In this document: piece after piece, positions 1-5,518 of the stretch
Numbering within the stretch: the first letter of the stretch is position 1
How the letters are laid out: each line of letters starts with the position of its first letter
Assembly: GCA_003510825.1 (NCBI GenBank)
Contig: DOKO01000424.1
Coordinates: 606 to 6,123 of the forward strand
Direction: 5' to 3'
Length of the DNA: 5,518 nt
DNA from: Stenotrophomonas sp.
GTDB taxonomy: Bacteria; Pseudomonadota; Gammaproteobacteria; Xanthomonadales; Xanthomonadaceae
Notes under the pieces: model-generated
What the model was told of the DNA's origin: nothing
What the model saw: only the letters and a program-made list of their open reading frames with translations
The model's database searches: none
Translations under genes and position numbers: made by a program

Positions 1-8
1 GCGCCAAG

Positions 9-206
9 ATGAAGACGGCCGCGTCGCTCAATCTCAACGACAGCATCGAGGACATCCTCATCTCGCTGGGCAAGGCGTACCACATCATGCGGCCGGTGGC
101 GAAGAAGAAGGGACTGTTCTTCTACATCGTGCTGGACCGCGCGAAGAGCAACCTCGCCCTGGCCCGGCGCAAGGTGCAGGACGTGGAGTCCGAGCTGGCG
201 ATCTGA
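9..206 (+). CDS. Small conserved-looking hypothetical protein (possibly 5'-partial)
   Basis: I do not recognise this 65-residue protein and assign no function. It has no signal peptide and no membrane segment. The first half contains an acidic helix-like stretch (NDSIEDILISLGKAYHI) followed by a basic KKK patch. The second half, LFFYIVLDRAKSNLALARRK, continues into a charged helix ending VESELAI that could form a short coiled coil. The protein reads as a compact cytosolic alpha-helical one with normal codon use, which argues that it is real. The reading frame is open to the left edge (two further codons, GCC AAG, precede the ATG at 9), and only eight bases of upstream sequence are visible, so no ribosome binding site can be judged. 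The true start may lie outside the window. The stop is followed 12 bases later by a strong hairpin that could mark the transcript end. Confidence 0.6.
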   Translation: MKTAASLNLNDSIEDILISLGKAYHIMRPVAKKKGLFFYIVLDRAKSNLALARRKVQDVESELAI

Positions 207-217
207 GCCATCGGCTT

Positions 218-249
218 CTGTGGAGCCGTGCGTGGGCTCGGCTCCACAG
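218..249. repeat. SMAG-like palindrome / hairpin downstream of the small gene
   Basis: CTGTGGAGCCG at 218-228 pairs perfectly with CGGCTCCACAG at 239-249, an 11-bp stem with a 10-base loop. The core GGAGCC/GGCTCC resembles the GTAGAGCC/GGCTCTAC of SMAG-type REP elements, with GTGG in place of GTAG, so it looks like a diverged, symmetrical member. It starts 12 bases after the stop of the upstream gene and could stop transcription or protect the 3' end. There is no following T-run, so it is not a classical intrinsic terminator. Confidence 0.65.
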
Positions 250-286
250 GAGAACGAAACGTCATGCTCGGCTGCGCTCTGCATCT

Positions 287-309
287 GTAGAGCCGAGCCA
301 CGCTCGGCT
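287..309 (+). repeat. SMAG-type REP element (GTAG + AGCCGAGC hairpin)
   Basis: GTAG at 287-290 is followed directly by AGCCGAGC (291-298), a three-base loop (CAC) and GCTCGGCT (302-309). This gives a perfect 8-bp stem with the tetranucleotide on its 5' side, the layout described for Stenotrophomonas SMAG repeats. A second GCTCGGCT at 266-273 could pair with the same 291-298 arm instead. The element lies 14 bases past the stop of the KilA-N gene on the opposite strand, so it may also form the 3' end of that transcript. Confidence 0.7.
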
Positions 310-323
310 GTTTCCGGCCGCAG

Positions 324-1070
324 TCACGCCGCCGGGAGCAACAGCGCAGAGACGAACGACAATGCCTTGCTGTCACGCGCGGCGAAGTACGCAGGTGCCT
401 TTTCCGGTAGCCAAACTTCATTGAAGTGGCGGCGGAAGTCCTCGTAGAACTCGTTGGGATACAGCTTGGCCGGCACCGTGCGCCCATCCGGGTACGTGTG
501 GTCATAGGTGGGCAGTGCATCGGTGTCGACACCCCGTTGGTCCCTCAGCCACTTGCAGAACAGGCGGCCTTCGGAAATATCCGGAACCAGTGCCTGTGGC
601 AGTGTGTAACCCGCCTGTTCAAGCGGCGCAATCAGGTTCAACGTCAGCTCGTTGAGCATCGAGAAATGGGTGTACGGCACCTTGGCCCGGTTCTGCATGT
701 AACGCTCGATATGCGCGGGCATCACCGCGTTGGCATGCCCCTGCTGCCATTCCACCACCCACTGCGAGACCTTCACTGCGAACTTGCGCGACAGCCACTG
801 GCCCAGGTTGATGGCCAGATAGGGATGGATCCAGGTGCCCTGCATGGTCGGGCTGCCGCCGGAGACCACGTGGATCAGTTCATGCTCGTCCAATCCGGTC
901 TGGGCGGTCAGCTCATGCAGGAACTCCTCCGTTGATTTCAGCGCCCGATAGTCCGACCAGCGCTTGTTGACGGACCGGCACAGCGCGGTGGCGCTGATGT
1001 AGCCGTCACGGGCGCGCTGCGGGATCACGGTGCCTTCCTCCATGCGCGGGATCAGGGCCATCTGCTGCAT
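324..1070 (-). CDS. KilA-N domain protein, phage-type putative DNA-binding protein
   Basis: This 248-residue protein carries an N-terminal KilA-N domain at about residues 18-108. The visible signature is GYISATALCRSVNKRWSDY (23-41), then GTWIHPYLAINLGQWLSRKF (78-97), ending in KVSQWVVEW (100-108). KilA-N is a predicted nucleic-acid-binding module common in temperate phages and large DNA viruses. Residues 109-248 match nothing I can name; they include aromatic, charged segments (FYEDFRRHFNEVW) and end in a hydrophobic tail. There is no signal peptide, so it should act in the cytoplasm. The ATG at 1068-1070 is well supported by GAGGTGA three bases upstream. Hand counts give about 59% GC in 601-780 versus about 72% in aceK at 1441-1560, suggesting foreign origin. 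SMAG repeats lie on both sides. Some KilA-N proteins, such as BstA, are prophage-encoded anti-phage factors, but nothing here proves that role. Confidence 0.85.
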   Translation of the reverse strand: MQQMALIPRMEEGTVIPQRARDGYISATALCRSVNKRWSDYRALKSTEEFLHELTAQTGLDEHELIHVVSGGSPTMQGTWIHPYLAINLGQWLSRKFAVKVSQWVVEWQQGHANAVMPAHIERYMQNRAKVPYTHFSMLNELTLNLIAPLEQAGYTLPQALVPDISEGRLFCKWLRDQRGVDTDALPTYDHTYPDGRTVPAKLYPNEFYEDFRRHFNEVWLPEKAPAYFAARDSKALSFVSALLLPAA

Positions 1071-1073
1071 GCG

Positions 1074-1080
1074 TCACCTC
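1074..1080 (-). promoter_or_regulatory. Ribosome binding site of the KilA-N gene
   Basis: On the minus strand, GAGGTGA matches seven bases of the anti-Shine-Dalgarno complement and lies three bases before the ATG at 1068-1070. It favours that start over the in-frame Met codons at residues 4 and 10. Confidence 0.65.
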
Positions 1081-1162
1081 GTGCCGTTGTGGGCCTGAGA
1101 GGGTAGGCAATGCAGCGGTCCCGGGTCTGTAGGAATCGTTGCGTTTTTGGTGGCCCGCCGGC

Positions 1163-1221
1163 GTAGAGTCGAGCTTGCTTGACCGCTCCCTGCAAAAGCA
1201 GTCGAGCAAGCTCGACTCTAC
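1163..1221. repeat. SMAG dimer: long inverted repeat of two AGTCGAGC-type units
   Basis: The unit at 1163-1183 begins GTAGAGTCGAGC. The unit at 1201-1221 is its reverse complement except for one position, which would be a G-U pair in RNA, so 20 of 21 bases match. The 17-base centre (1184-1200) ends in TGCAAAAGCA, a further 3-bp stem. Each arm is also a small hairpin by itself; the right arm is perfect (GTCGAGC 1201-1207, GCTCGAC 1210-1216). The outer ends are GTAG and CTAC, as expected for a head-to-head SMAG pair. The dimer lies between the divergent KilA-N and aceK genes, in the likely aceK leader or promoter region. Confidence 0.8.
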
Positions 1222-1235
1222 CGAAGCGCCAAGGC

Positions 1236-1259
1236 AGCCGAGCATGGGCTCGGCTCTAC
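1236..1259 (-). repeat. SMAG-type REP element, AGCCGAGC subtype, minus orientation
   Basis: AGCCGAGC (1236-1243), loop ATGG (1244-1247) and GCTCGGCT (1248-1255) form a perfect 8-bp stem. CTAC at 1256-1259 is GTAG read on the other strand, so the element points toward the KilA-N gene. Its stem sequence matches the element at 287-309 rather than the neighbouring dimer, so two stem subtypes sit side by side here. Confidence 0.75.
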
Positions 1260-1314
1260 ACAAGCGACCCCACGCCGGCGTATGGTGGATGCCCGTCTCC
1301 CTGCCGAGCCGTGC

Positions 1315-3045
1315 ATGTCCCAGCCTGACATCGTCGTCGACCTGGCACCACGCATCGCCGTGGCCATCCGCGATGGCTTCGAGGACTACCACGGCCGCTT
1401 CGCGGCGATCACCGCCCGGGCGCGGCTGCGCTTCGAGCAGCGCGACTGGGCCGCTGCACGGCAGGATGCGGTCGAGCGCATCGCCCTCTACGACCTGTGC
1501 ATCGCCGAACGGATGGACGCGCTGCGGCGCATGGCCGGCGATGCCATCGGTGTGCGCGCGCTGTGGCTGCAGGTGCACGCGCACTACAACGCGCTGCTGC
1601 AGGGGCTGATCGACGCCGAACTGTACAAGACCTTCTACAACACCCTGGCGCGGCGCCTGTTCGCCACCCGCGGGGTCGACCCGGCGCTGGAATTCATCGC
1701 TTTCGACATCGAACCGTCCGATGCGATCACCCATCCGGTGGCACGCCACACCTACGCGGTGTCGCCCACGCGTCCGGTGGAGGCCCTGCAGCGGGCGCTG
1801 GCCGATTACCGCTTCGACGTGCCTTACGCCCACCAGCTGCGTTGCGCGGCCGCCATCGCCATCCGCCTGCAGGATGACCTCGCCCACTGGGGCGATACGC
1901 CGGTGCGCAGCATCGAGCTGCTCGACACCGTGTTCTATCGCGAGCGTCGCGCCTACCTGGTCGGCCGCGTGTTCGGCGAACACCGTTTCTCGCCCTGCAT
2001 CATCGCCCTGGTCAACGACGAGCACGGCCTGCGCGCCGATGCGGTGCTGACCCGGCGCCGCGATGTCGCCCACCTGTTCGGTGTCTCGCGCAGCTATTTC
2101 CAGGCCAACCTGGCCACCGTCGGCGATGCCGTGGTGTTCCTGCGCAGCCTGCTGCCGGGCAAGCCGATCGACGAGATCTACACCGTGCTCGGCCGCGCCA
2201 AGCAGGGCAAGACGGAGCGTTACCGCACCTTTTTCCGCCATTTCAACGAACACCCGCACGAACAGCTGGTGCATGCCGAGGGCACGCCGGGCATGGTCAT
2301 GGCGGTGTTCACCCTGCCCAGCTATCCGCTGGTGTTCAAGCTGATCCGCGACCGCTTCGCCTGGCCCAAGGCGATGTCGCGCCAGCAGGTGGAGGAGAAG
2401 TACGCGCTGGTGTTCAACCTGGACCGCGTCGGTCGCCTGCTCGATGCACAGCCCTACCGCCACCTGCGCTTCCCGCGCGCGCGCTTCGCCCCGGCGCTGC
2501 TGGACGAGCTGCTGCAGCAGTGCGGGCAGAGCGTGCGCGTGCAGGGCGACGAGATCGAGATCGCCCTGTGCTACGTGCAGCGCCGCTTCCGCCCGTTGAA
2601 CCTGTACCTGCGCGAGCAGGGCGCGCCGGCCGTGCGCGCGGCCGTGCTGGACTATGCGCAGGCGATCACCGACATGGCCCGCAACAACATCTTCCCCGGT
2701 GACATGCTGCCGAAGAACTTCGGCGTGTCGCGTCATGGTCGCGCGGTGTTCTACGACTACGATGAGCTGTGCCTGGTCAGTGATTGCGTGTTCCGTGCCT
2801 GGCCGCAGCCGCGTACGCCAGAAGAGGAGCTCGCCGACGAGCCATGGTTCCATGTGGGGCCACGTGACGTTTTTCCCGAGCGCTTCGGTCCGTTCATGGG
2901 CCTGCCGGCGCAGGAGCTGGCGGCGGTGCGTGAACACTACCGCCACCTGTTCGATCCCGCCTGGTGGCAGGGCCTGCAGGCCCGCTTCGCCAGCGCCGAC
3001 TACCCCGACACGCCGCCATATGCGGCCGACCATCGCTTGGCGTGA
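1315..3045 (+). CDS. aceK: Isocitrate dehydrogenase kinase/phosphatase
   Basis: AceK is a cytosolic bifunctional enzyme that phosphorylates and dephosphorylates isocitrate dehydrogenase (Icd), switching isocitrate between the TCA cycle and the glyoxylate shunt. From the ATG at 1315 the protein has 576 residues, close to the 578 of E. coli AceK. The N-terminal regulatory half includes GFEDYHGRF (about 21-29). The kinase-like half shows the ATP loop AEGTPGM (321-327), the ATP-contacting lysine in VFKLIRDRF (K342), an aspartate in DRVGRLLDAQ (D377) and the catalytic/metal motifs NIFPGDM (D463) and FYDYDE (D481). By recalled alignment these match E. coli K336, D371, D457 and D475, so both activities look intact. 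An ATG at 1282 would add 11 residues; neither start has a clear Shine-Dalgarno, and I prefer 1315 on length. aceB and aceA are not adjacent, unlike the E. coli aceBAK operon. SMAG repeats lie just upstream. Confidence 0.96.
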   Translation: MSQPDIVVDLAPRIAVAIRDGFEDYHGRFAAITARARLRFEQRDWAAARQDAVERIALYDLCIAERMDALRRMAGDAIGVRALWLQVHAHYNALLQGLIDAELYKTFYNTLARRLFATRGVDPALEFIAFDIEPSDAITHPVARHTYAVSPTRPVEALQRALADYRFDVPYAHQLRCAAAIAIRLQDDLAHWGDTPVRSIELLDTVFYRERRAYLVGRVFGEHRFSPCIIALVNDEHGLRADAVLTRRRDVAHLFGVSRSYFQANLATVGDAVVFLRSLLPGKPIDEIYTVLGRAKQGKTERYRTFFRHFNEHPHEQLVHAEGTPGMVMAVFTLPSYPLVFKLIRDRFAWPKAMSRQQVEEKYALVFNLDRVGRLLDAQPYRHLRFPRARFAPALLDELLQQCGQSVRVQGDEIEIALCYVQRRFRPLNLYLREQGAPAVRAAVLDYAQAITDMARNNIFPGDMLPKNFGVSRHGRAVFYDYDELCLVSDCVFRAWPQPRTPEEELADEPWFHVGPRDVFPERFGPFMGLPAQELAAVREHYRHLFDPAWWQGLQARFASADYPDTPPYAADHRLA

Positions 3046-3103
3046 TCAGCCCTGTCGTAACGCATCGCACGGCAACCTGCGGTAGGCTTCGTACCTCATG
3101 CAC

Positions 3104-3109
3104 AAGGAG
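3104..3109 (+). promoter_or_regulatory. Ribosome binding site fixing the start of the TonB-like gene
   Basis: AAGGAG at 3104-3109 lies eight bases before the ATG at 3118-3120. The in-frame GTG at 3109 overlaps this site and cannot be the start it serves; the GTG at 3115 is only five bases away and less likely. This sets the protein at 290 residues. Confidence 0.7.
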
Positions 3110-3117
3110 TGAGTGTG

Positions 3118-3990
3118 ATGCGATCTTCCCTTTTCCTGGCCCTGACCCTGGCCCTCGGTGGCGGCGCGGCCTGCATCGGTACCGCCGATGCGCAGACCGC
3201 ACGTGAAGTACGCAAGCAGACCGAGGCCAGCATGACGCTCAGTGGCGTCATCGACATCGGCCGCGATGGCCAGGTCGAAGGCTTCCAGCTCGACCACCGC
3301 GAGAAGGTTGCCGAAGACGTGGCGACGATGGTCGACGGCACGGTCAAGGCGTGGCGTTTCGAGCCGGTGCTGGTCGATGGCCAGCCGGTGCGTGCGCGCA
3401 CCACCGTCCAGCTGCGCCTGCTGGCGGACAACCTGGCCGGCAACACCATGCAGGTCCGCGTGACCGACGCGAACTTCGACAAGGTCCGCGACGAGAACAA
3501 CCTCGGCAGCGATGACATCCGCGCGCTGAACATGCGCCCGCCGGTGTACCCGGACAAGGCAGCCTCGATCCGCGGCCAGGGCGTGGTGCTGCTGCTGGTC
3601 AAGATCGGGCGTGATGGCAAGGTTGCCGACGTGATTGCAGAACGGACCAACCTGACCTCGGTCGGTCCCGGCCGCACCATGGACATGCTGCGTGACGTGC
3701 TGGCCAAGTCCAGCGTCAAGACCGCGCGCAACTGGACCTTCAAGCCGCCGACGACCGGCAAGGACAAGGACGCCGAGTTCTGGACCGTGCGGATTCCCGT
3801 CCACTACGCCTTTGACTCGAAGAAGGAGCGCTATGGCCGCTGGTCGGCCTACATCCCGGGCCCGCGCCAGCAGGCCCCGTGGATCACCGGCGAAGACGAG
3901 AAGGCCACCGGTACCGACCTGCTGCCCGAGGGCGGCGTCTACATGGTCGGCCGCAACGACGGCCCGCGCCTGCTGACCCCGCTGGGCTGA
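3118..3990 (+). CDS. Exported protein with two TonB C-terminal-like modules
   Basis: The 290-residue product begins with a signal peptide: basic MRSS, hydrophobic LFLALTLALGGGAA, and a probable signal peptidase I site ADA|QT after residue 25. Cys19 lacks a good lipobox, so a lipoprotein is less likely. Two stretches resemble the beta-alpha-beta TonB C-terminal fold. The first (about 42-101) runs from SGVIDIGRDGQVEGF to AWRFEPVLVDGQPV and RTTVQLRL. The second (about 139-232) has RPPVYPDKAA, VVLLLVKIGRDGKV, NWTFKPP and RIPVHYAF. Both contain the IGRDGxV turn and W(R/T)F(E/K)P motif. A C-terminal tail (233-290) is unassigned. It lacks the N-terminal membrane anchor and Pro-rich spacer of true TonB, so classic energy transduction from ExbBD is doubtful. 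Databases would probably call it 'energy transducer TonB' or hypothetical. It follows aceK by 72 bases on the same strand; no promoter is obvious. Confidence 0.85.
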   Translation: MRSSLFLALTLALGGGAACIGTADAQTAREVRKQTEASMTLSGVIDIGRDGQVEGFQLDHREKVAEDVATMVDGTVKAWRFEPVLVDGQPVRARTTVQLRLLADNLAGNTMQVRVTDANFDKVRDENNLGSDDIRALNMRPPVYPDKAASIRGQGVVLLLVKIGRDGKVADVIAERTNLTSVGPGRTMDMLRDVLAKSSVKTARNWTFKPPTTGKDKDAEFWTVRIPVHYAFDSKKERYGRWSAYIPGPRQQAPWITGEDEKATGTDLLPEGGVYMVGRNDGPRLLTPLG

Positions 3991-4003
3991 CCGACGCGGC
4001 CAC

Positions 4004-4026
4004 AGCGCCAGGCATCGCCTGGCGCT
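4004..4026. terminator. Hairpin between convergent genes, possible bidirectional terminator
   Basis: AGCGCCAGG (4004-4012) and CCTGGCGCT (4018-4026) form a perfect 9-bp GC-rich stem with loop CATCG. It begins 13 bases after the stop of the TonB-like gene and lies 12 bases past the stop of the diguanylate cyclase gene on the other strand. The 48-base gap holds little else. There is no T-tract on either side, so termination is inferred from placement. Confidence 0.6.
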
Positions 4027-4038
4027 CGCGCGCGAAGA

Positions 4039-5518
4039 TCAGTCCGCGTGCGGGTAGACCACCACGCGGTTGCGGCCCTGTTCCTTGGCCAGGTAAAGGG
4101 CCTTGTCGGCCAGCCGCAGCGCCTGTTCCACGTCGGCATGGAACGTGGGGAAATGGGCCACGCCCAGCGACACGGTGATGCTGCCGACCGGTGCGAACGG
4201 CTGTCCGGCAATTGCCTGGCGCAGGCGCTCGGCGGTCTGCTGCGCCGCCGCCACGCTGACGCCTGGCAGCAGCACCAGGAATTCCTCGCCACCGGCGCGG
4301 CACAGCACGTCGGTCTCGCGCGAATGGCGGCGCATCTGCTCGGCGATGTGGACGATGGCGGCATCGCCGACGTCATGGCCGTGGCCGTCGTTGATCGCCT
4401 TGAAACGGTCGATGTCCAGCGCCACGATCGCGAACGGCATGCCCTGCGCCTGCAGCATCTCCAGCGCGTTCTGCAGGCCGCGGCGGTTCAGCAGCCCGGT
4501 CATCGGGTCGGTCCGGCTGGCGCGGTTGAGCGTGCCGATGCGGTCCTGCAGCGCGTTGAAGCTGTACAGCACCGCCTGCTTCAGCTGCGCCACTTCGAAG
4601 TACCACGCGCGGATGCCGGTGACATGGTCGATCGCGTTGCCGGTGTCTTCGCCTTCCTGCACGTTGCGCGCCAGCTGCCACAGCGGCATCGAGATGCGCC
4701 TGGCGAACCACCAGGTGATCAGCAGTGACAGCACGCCCAGCGGGATTGCGTTCCAGATGACCGAGGTCATCAACCGCGACAGCGGCTGCAGGGTCGCTTC
4801 GGTCGGGCGTTGGGCGATGATGCCCCAGCCGGTGGCCGGCACGGGTGCATAGCCGGACAGCTGTGCCACGCCATGGTTGTTGACCAGCTGCTGGCTGCCG
4901 GAGTGGCCGCGCATCACCGCCTTCACCGCCGGGTTGTCCAGCGCGTAGGTGCCCACTTCCTTCGGGTTGTTGTGGTAGATGATGCGGCCGTTGTGGTCGA
5001 CCACGTACAGGTAGGAACCATCGCGGTAGTAGTGCTTGCCGAGCAGCGTATGCAGCGCGCTGCGCTGGCGCAGGTACAGGGTGCCGCTGACGTAGCCCAG
5101 GTAGGCGCCCTGGCGGTCGAAGATCGGGTGCGACAGCGAGATCAGCAGCTTGCCCGTCGCCGACTGGTAGGGATCGCTGACCAGCGGCTGGCGGCGTGCC
5201 AGCGCCTGGTTGTTGCCGAAGCTCTTCAGCACTTCGCCCTGCAGCTGCAGGGTCTGCGGCGAGGTGGCGATGACCAGGCCGCTGGCATTGACCACCAGCG
5301 ACGAGTTGAAGCTGCTGGACTGCAGCTGCAGGCGGCTGGCTTCATCCTGGGCGTGGCCGGCATCAAGGCCGCTTTCGCCGAGGCGGGTGGCGGCGTAGGC
5401 CAGCTGCTGCTGCGCGGACAGCAGGAAGGTCTGCGTCGTGTCGGCCAGCTTGCTGGTGTACACGCGGTTGGCTTCCAGGGTGTTGCCCACCAGCTGGTCG
5501 CGCTGCACGCGGTAGCTG
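4039..5518 (-). CDS. Membrane diguanylate cyclase, Cache sensor + GGDEF (N-terminus outside window)
   Basis: The C-terminal GGDEF domain makes cyclic di-GMP from two GTP. In numbering that takes the GTG codon at 5506-5508 as residue 1 (489 residues to the stop), the active-site loop is GGEEF (406-410), the metal-binding segment starts at DIDRFKAIND (365-374), and an inhibitory I-site RETD (397-400) lies exactly five residues before GGEEF. Catalysis and product feedback both look intact. Upstream is a periplasmic Cache-type sensor, with YLYVVDHNGRIIYH around D171 the clearest signature. A membrane helix follows (about 249-268, from SVIWNAIPLG), then a HAMP-like linker starting RRISMPLWQL and a helix leading to the SRTDPMTGLLNRRG entry motif. 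The frame stays open to the right edge, so the first membrane helix and true start are missing; the GTG is not a credible start. No EAL or HD-GYP domain is present. The ligand is unknown. Confidence 0.94.
   Translation of the reverse strand, partial: SYRVQRDQLVGNTLEANRVYTSKLADTTQTFLLSAQQQLAYAATRLGESGLDAGHAQDEASRLQLQSSSFNSSLVVNASGLVIATSPQTLQLQGEVLKSFGNNQALARRQPLVSDPYQSATGKLLISLSHPIFDRQGAYLGYVSGTLYLRQRSALHTLLGKHYYRDGSYLYVVDHNGRIIYHNNPKEVGTYALDNPAVKAVMRGHSGSQQLVNNHGVAQLSGYAPVPATGWGIIAQRPTEATLQPLSRLMTSVIWNAIPLGVLSLLITWWFARRISMPLWQLARNVQEGEDTGNAIDHVTGIRAWYFEVAQLKQAVLYSFNALQDRIGTLNRASRTDPMTGLLNRRGLQNALEMLQAQGMPFAIVALDIDRFKAINDGHGHDVGDAAIVHIAEQMRRHSRETDVLCRAGGEEFLVLLPGVSVAAAQQTAERLRQAIAGQPFAPVGSITVSLGVAHFPTFHADVEQALRLADKALYLAKEQGRNRVVVYPHAD

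Noticed and set aside
426..935. Open frame on the plus strand opposite the KilA-N gene
   Set aside because: It is antisense to a gene with a clear domain and ribosome binding site, and its translation has shadow-like composition.
1139..1169. Possible promoter TTGCGT ... TAGAGT upstream of aceK
   Set aside because: The -10 match is poor, the spacing is 19 bases, and the -10 candidate is part of a SMAG repeat. Not strong enough to call.
1163..1259. CRISPR-like array from repeated GTCGAGC/GCCGAGC motifs
   Set aside because: The units alternate in orientation, differ in sequence and have no regular spacers; they fit REP palindromes with GTAG ends.
1006..3033. A very long open frame (675 codons) on the minus strand, antisense to aceK
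   Set aside because: It covers nearly all of aceK, is dominated by Arg, His, Gln, Val and Ala as expected for the antisense of GC-rich codons, and has no recognisable domain. It also overlaps the start of the KilA-N gene and the SMAG repeats.
3109..3117. GTG at 3109 as the start of the TonB-like gene
   Set aside because: It overlaps the AAGGAG Shine-Dalgarno sequence; the ATG at 3118 has proper spacing and gives a clean signal peptide.
3046..3804. Two long minus-strand frames opposite the TonB-like gene
   Set aside because: The plus-strand gene has a signal peptide, domain motifs and an AAGGAG site; the antisense frames have no motif.
4048..4852. Two plus-strand frames opposite the diguanylate cyclase gene
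   Set aside because: They are antisense to unmistakable GGDEF coding sequence and have no domain or ribosome binding site.
5506..5508. GTG as the translation start of the diguanylate cyclase
   Set aside because: The frame continues to the window edge and this start would remove the first membrane helix needed to place the Cache domain in the periplasm.

Overview
The window looks like a chromosomal segment of a high-GC gammaproteobacterium, most probably Stenotrophomonas (S. maltophilia group). The strongest pointer is a set of short palindromes carrying GTAG next to an AGCCGAGC or AGTCGAGC stem. This is the signature of the SMAG (S. maltophilia GTAG) family of REP elements. The species call is an inference, because no database search was possible.

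Layout, left to right. (1) The end of a small, unrecognised conserved-looking + strand gene (stop at 204-206). (2) A short convergent intergenic stretch holding two SMAG-type hairpins (218-249 and 287-309). (3) A - strand gene for a KilA-N domain protein (324-1070), visibly lower in GC than its neighbours. (4) A divergent intergenic region (1071-1281) with a cluster of three SMAG units, two forming a near-perfect long inverted repeat (1163-1221) and one separate (1236-1259). (5) aceK, encoding isocitrate dehydrogenase kinase/phosphatase (+, about 1315-3045), standing alone without aceA or aceB next to it. (6) A + strand gene for an exported protein with two TonB-C-terminus-like modules (3118-3990). 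(7) A perfect 9-bp GC hairpin (4004-4026) between convergent genes. (8) A - strand membrane diguanylate cyclase with a Cache sensor, HAMP-like linker and GGEEF domain; its N-terminus lies beyond the right edge.

The genes do not form one pathway. AceK controls carbon flow between the TCA cycle and the glyoxylate shunt. The TonB-like protein is probably periplasmic and follows aceK by 72 bases, so it could be co-transcribed or have its own promoter. The cyclase makes c-di-GMP in response to an unknown periplasmic signal. The most accessory-looking part is the KilA-N gene, which is phage-type in domain content and bracketed by SMAG clusters. I see no CRISPR, tRNA, rRNA, integrase or complete IS. 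I found no convincing new multi-gene system; the findings are modest and mostly concern the repeats, the KilA-N islet and the TonB-like protein.
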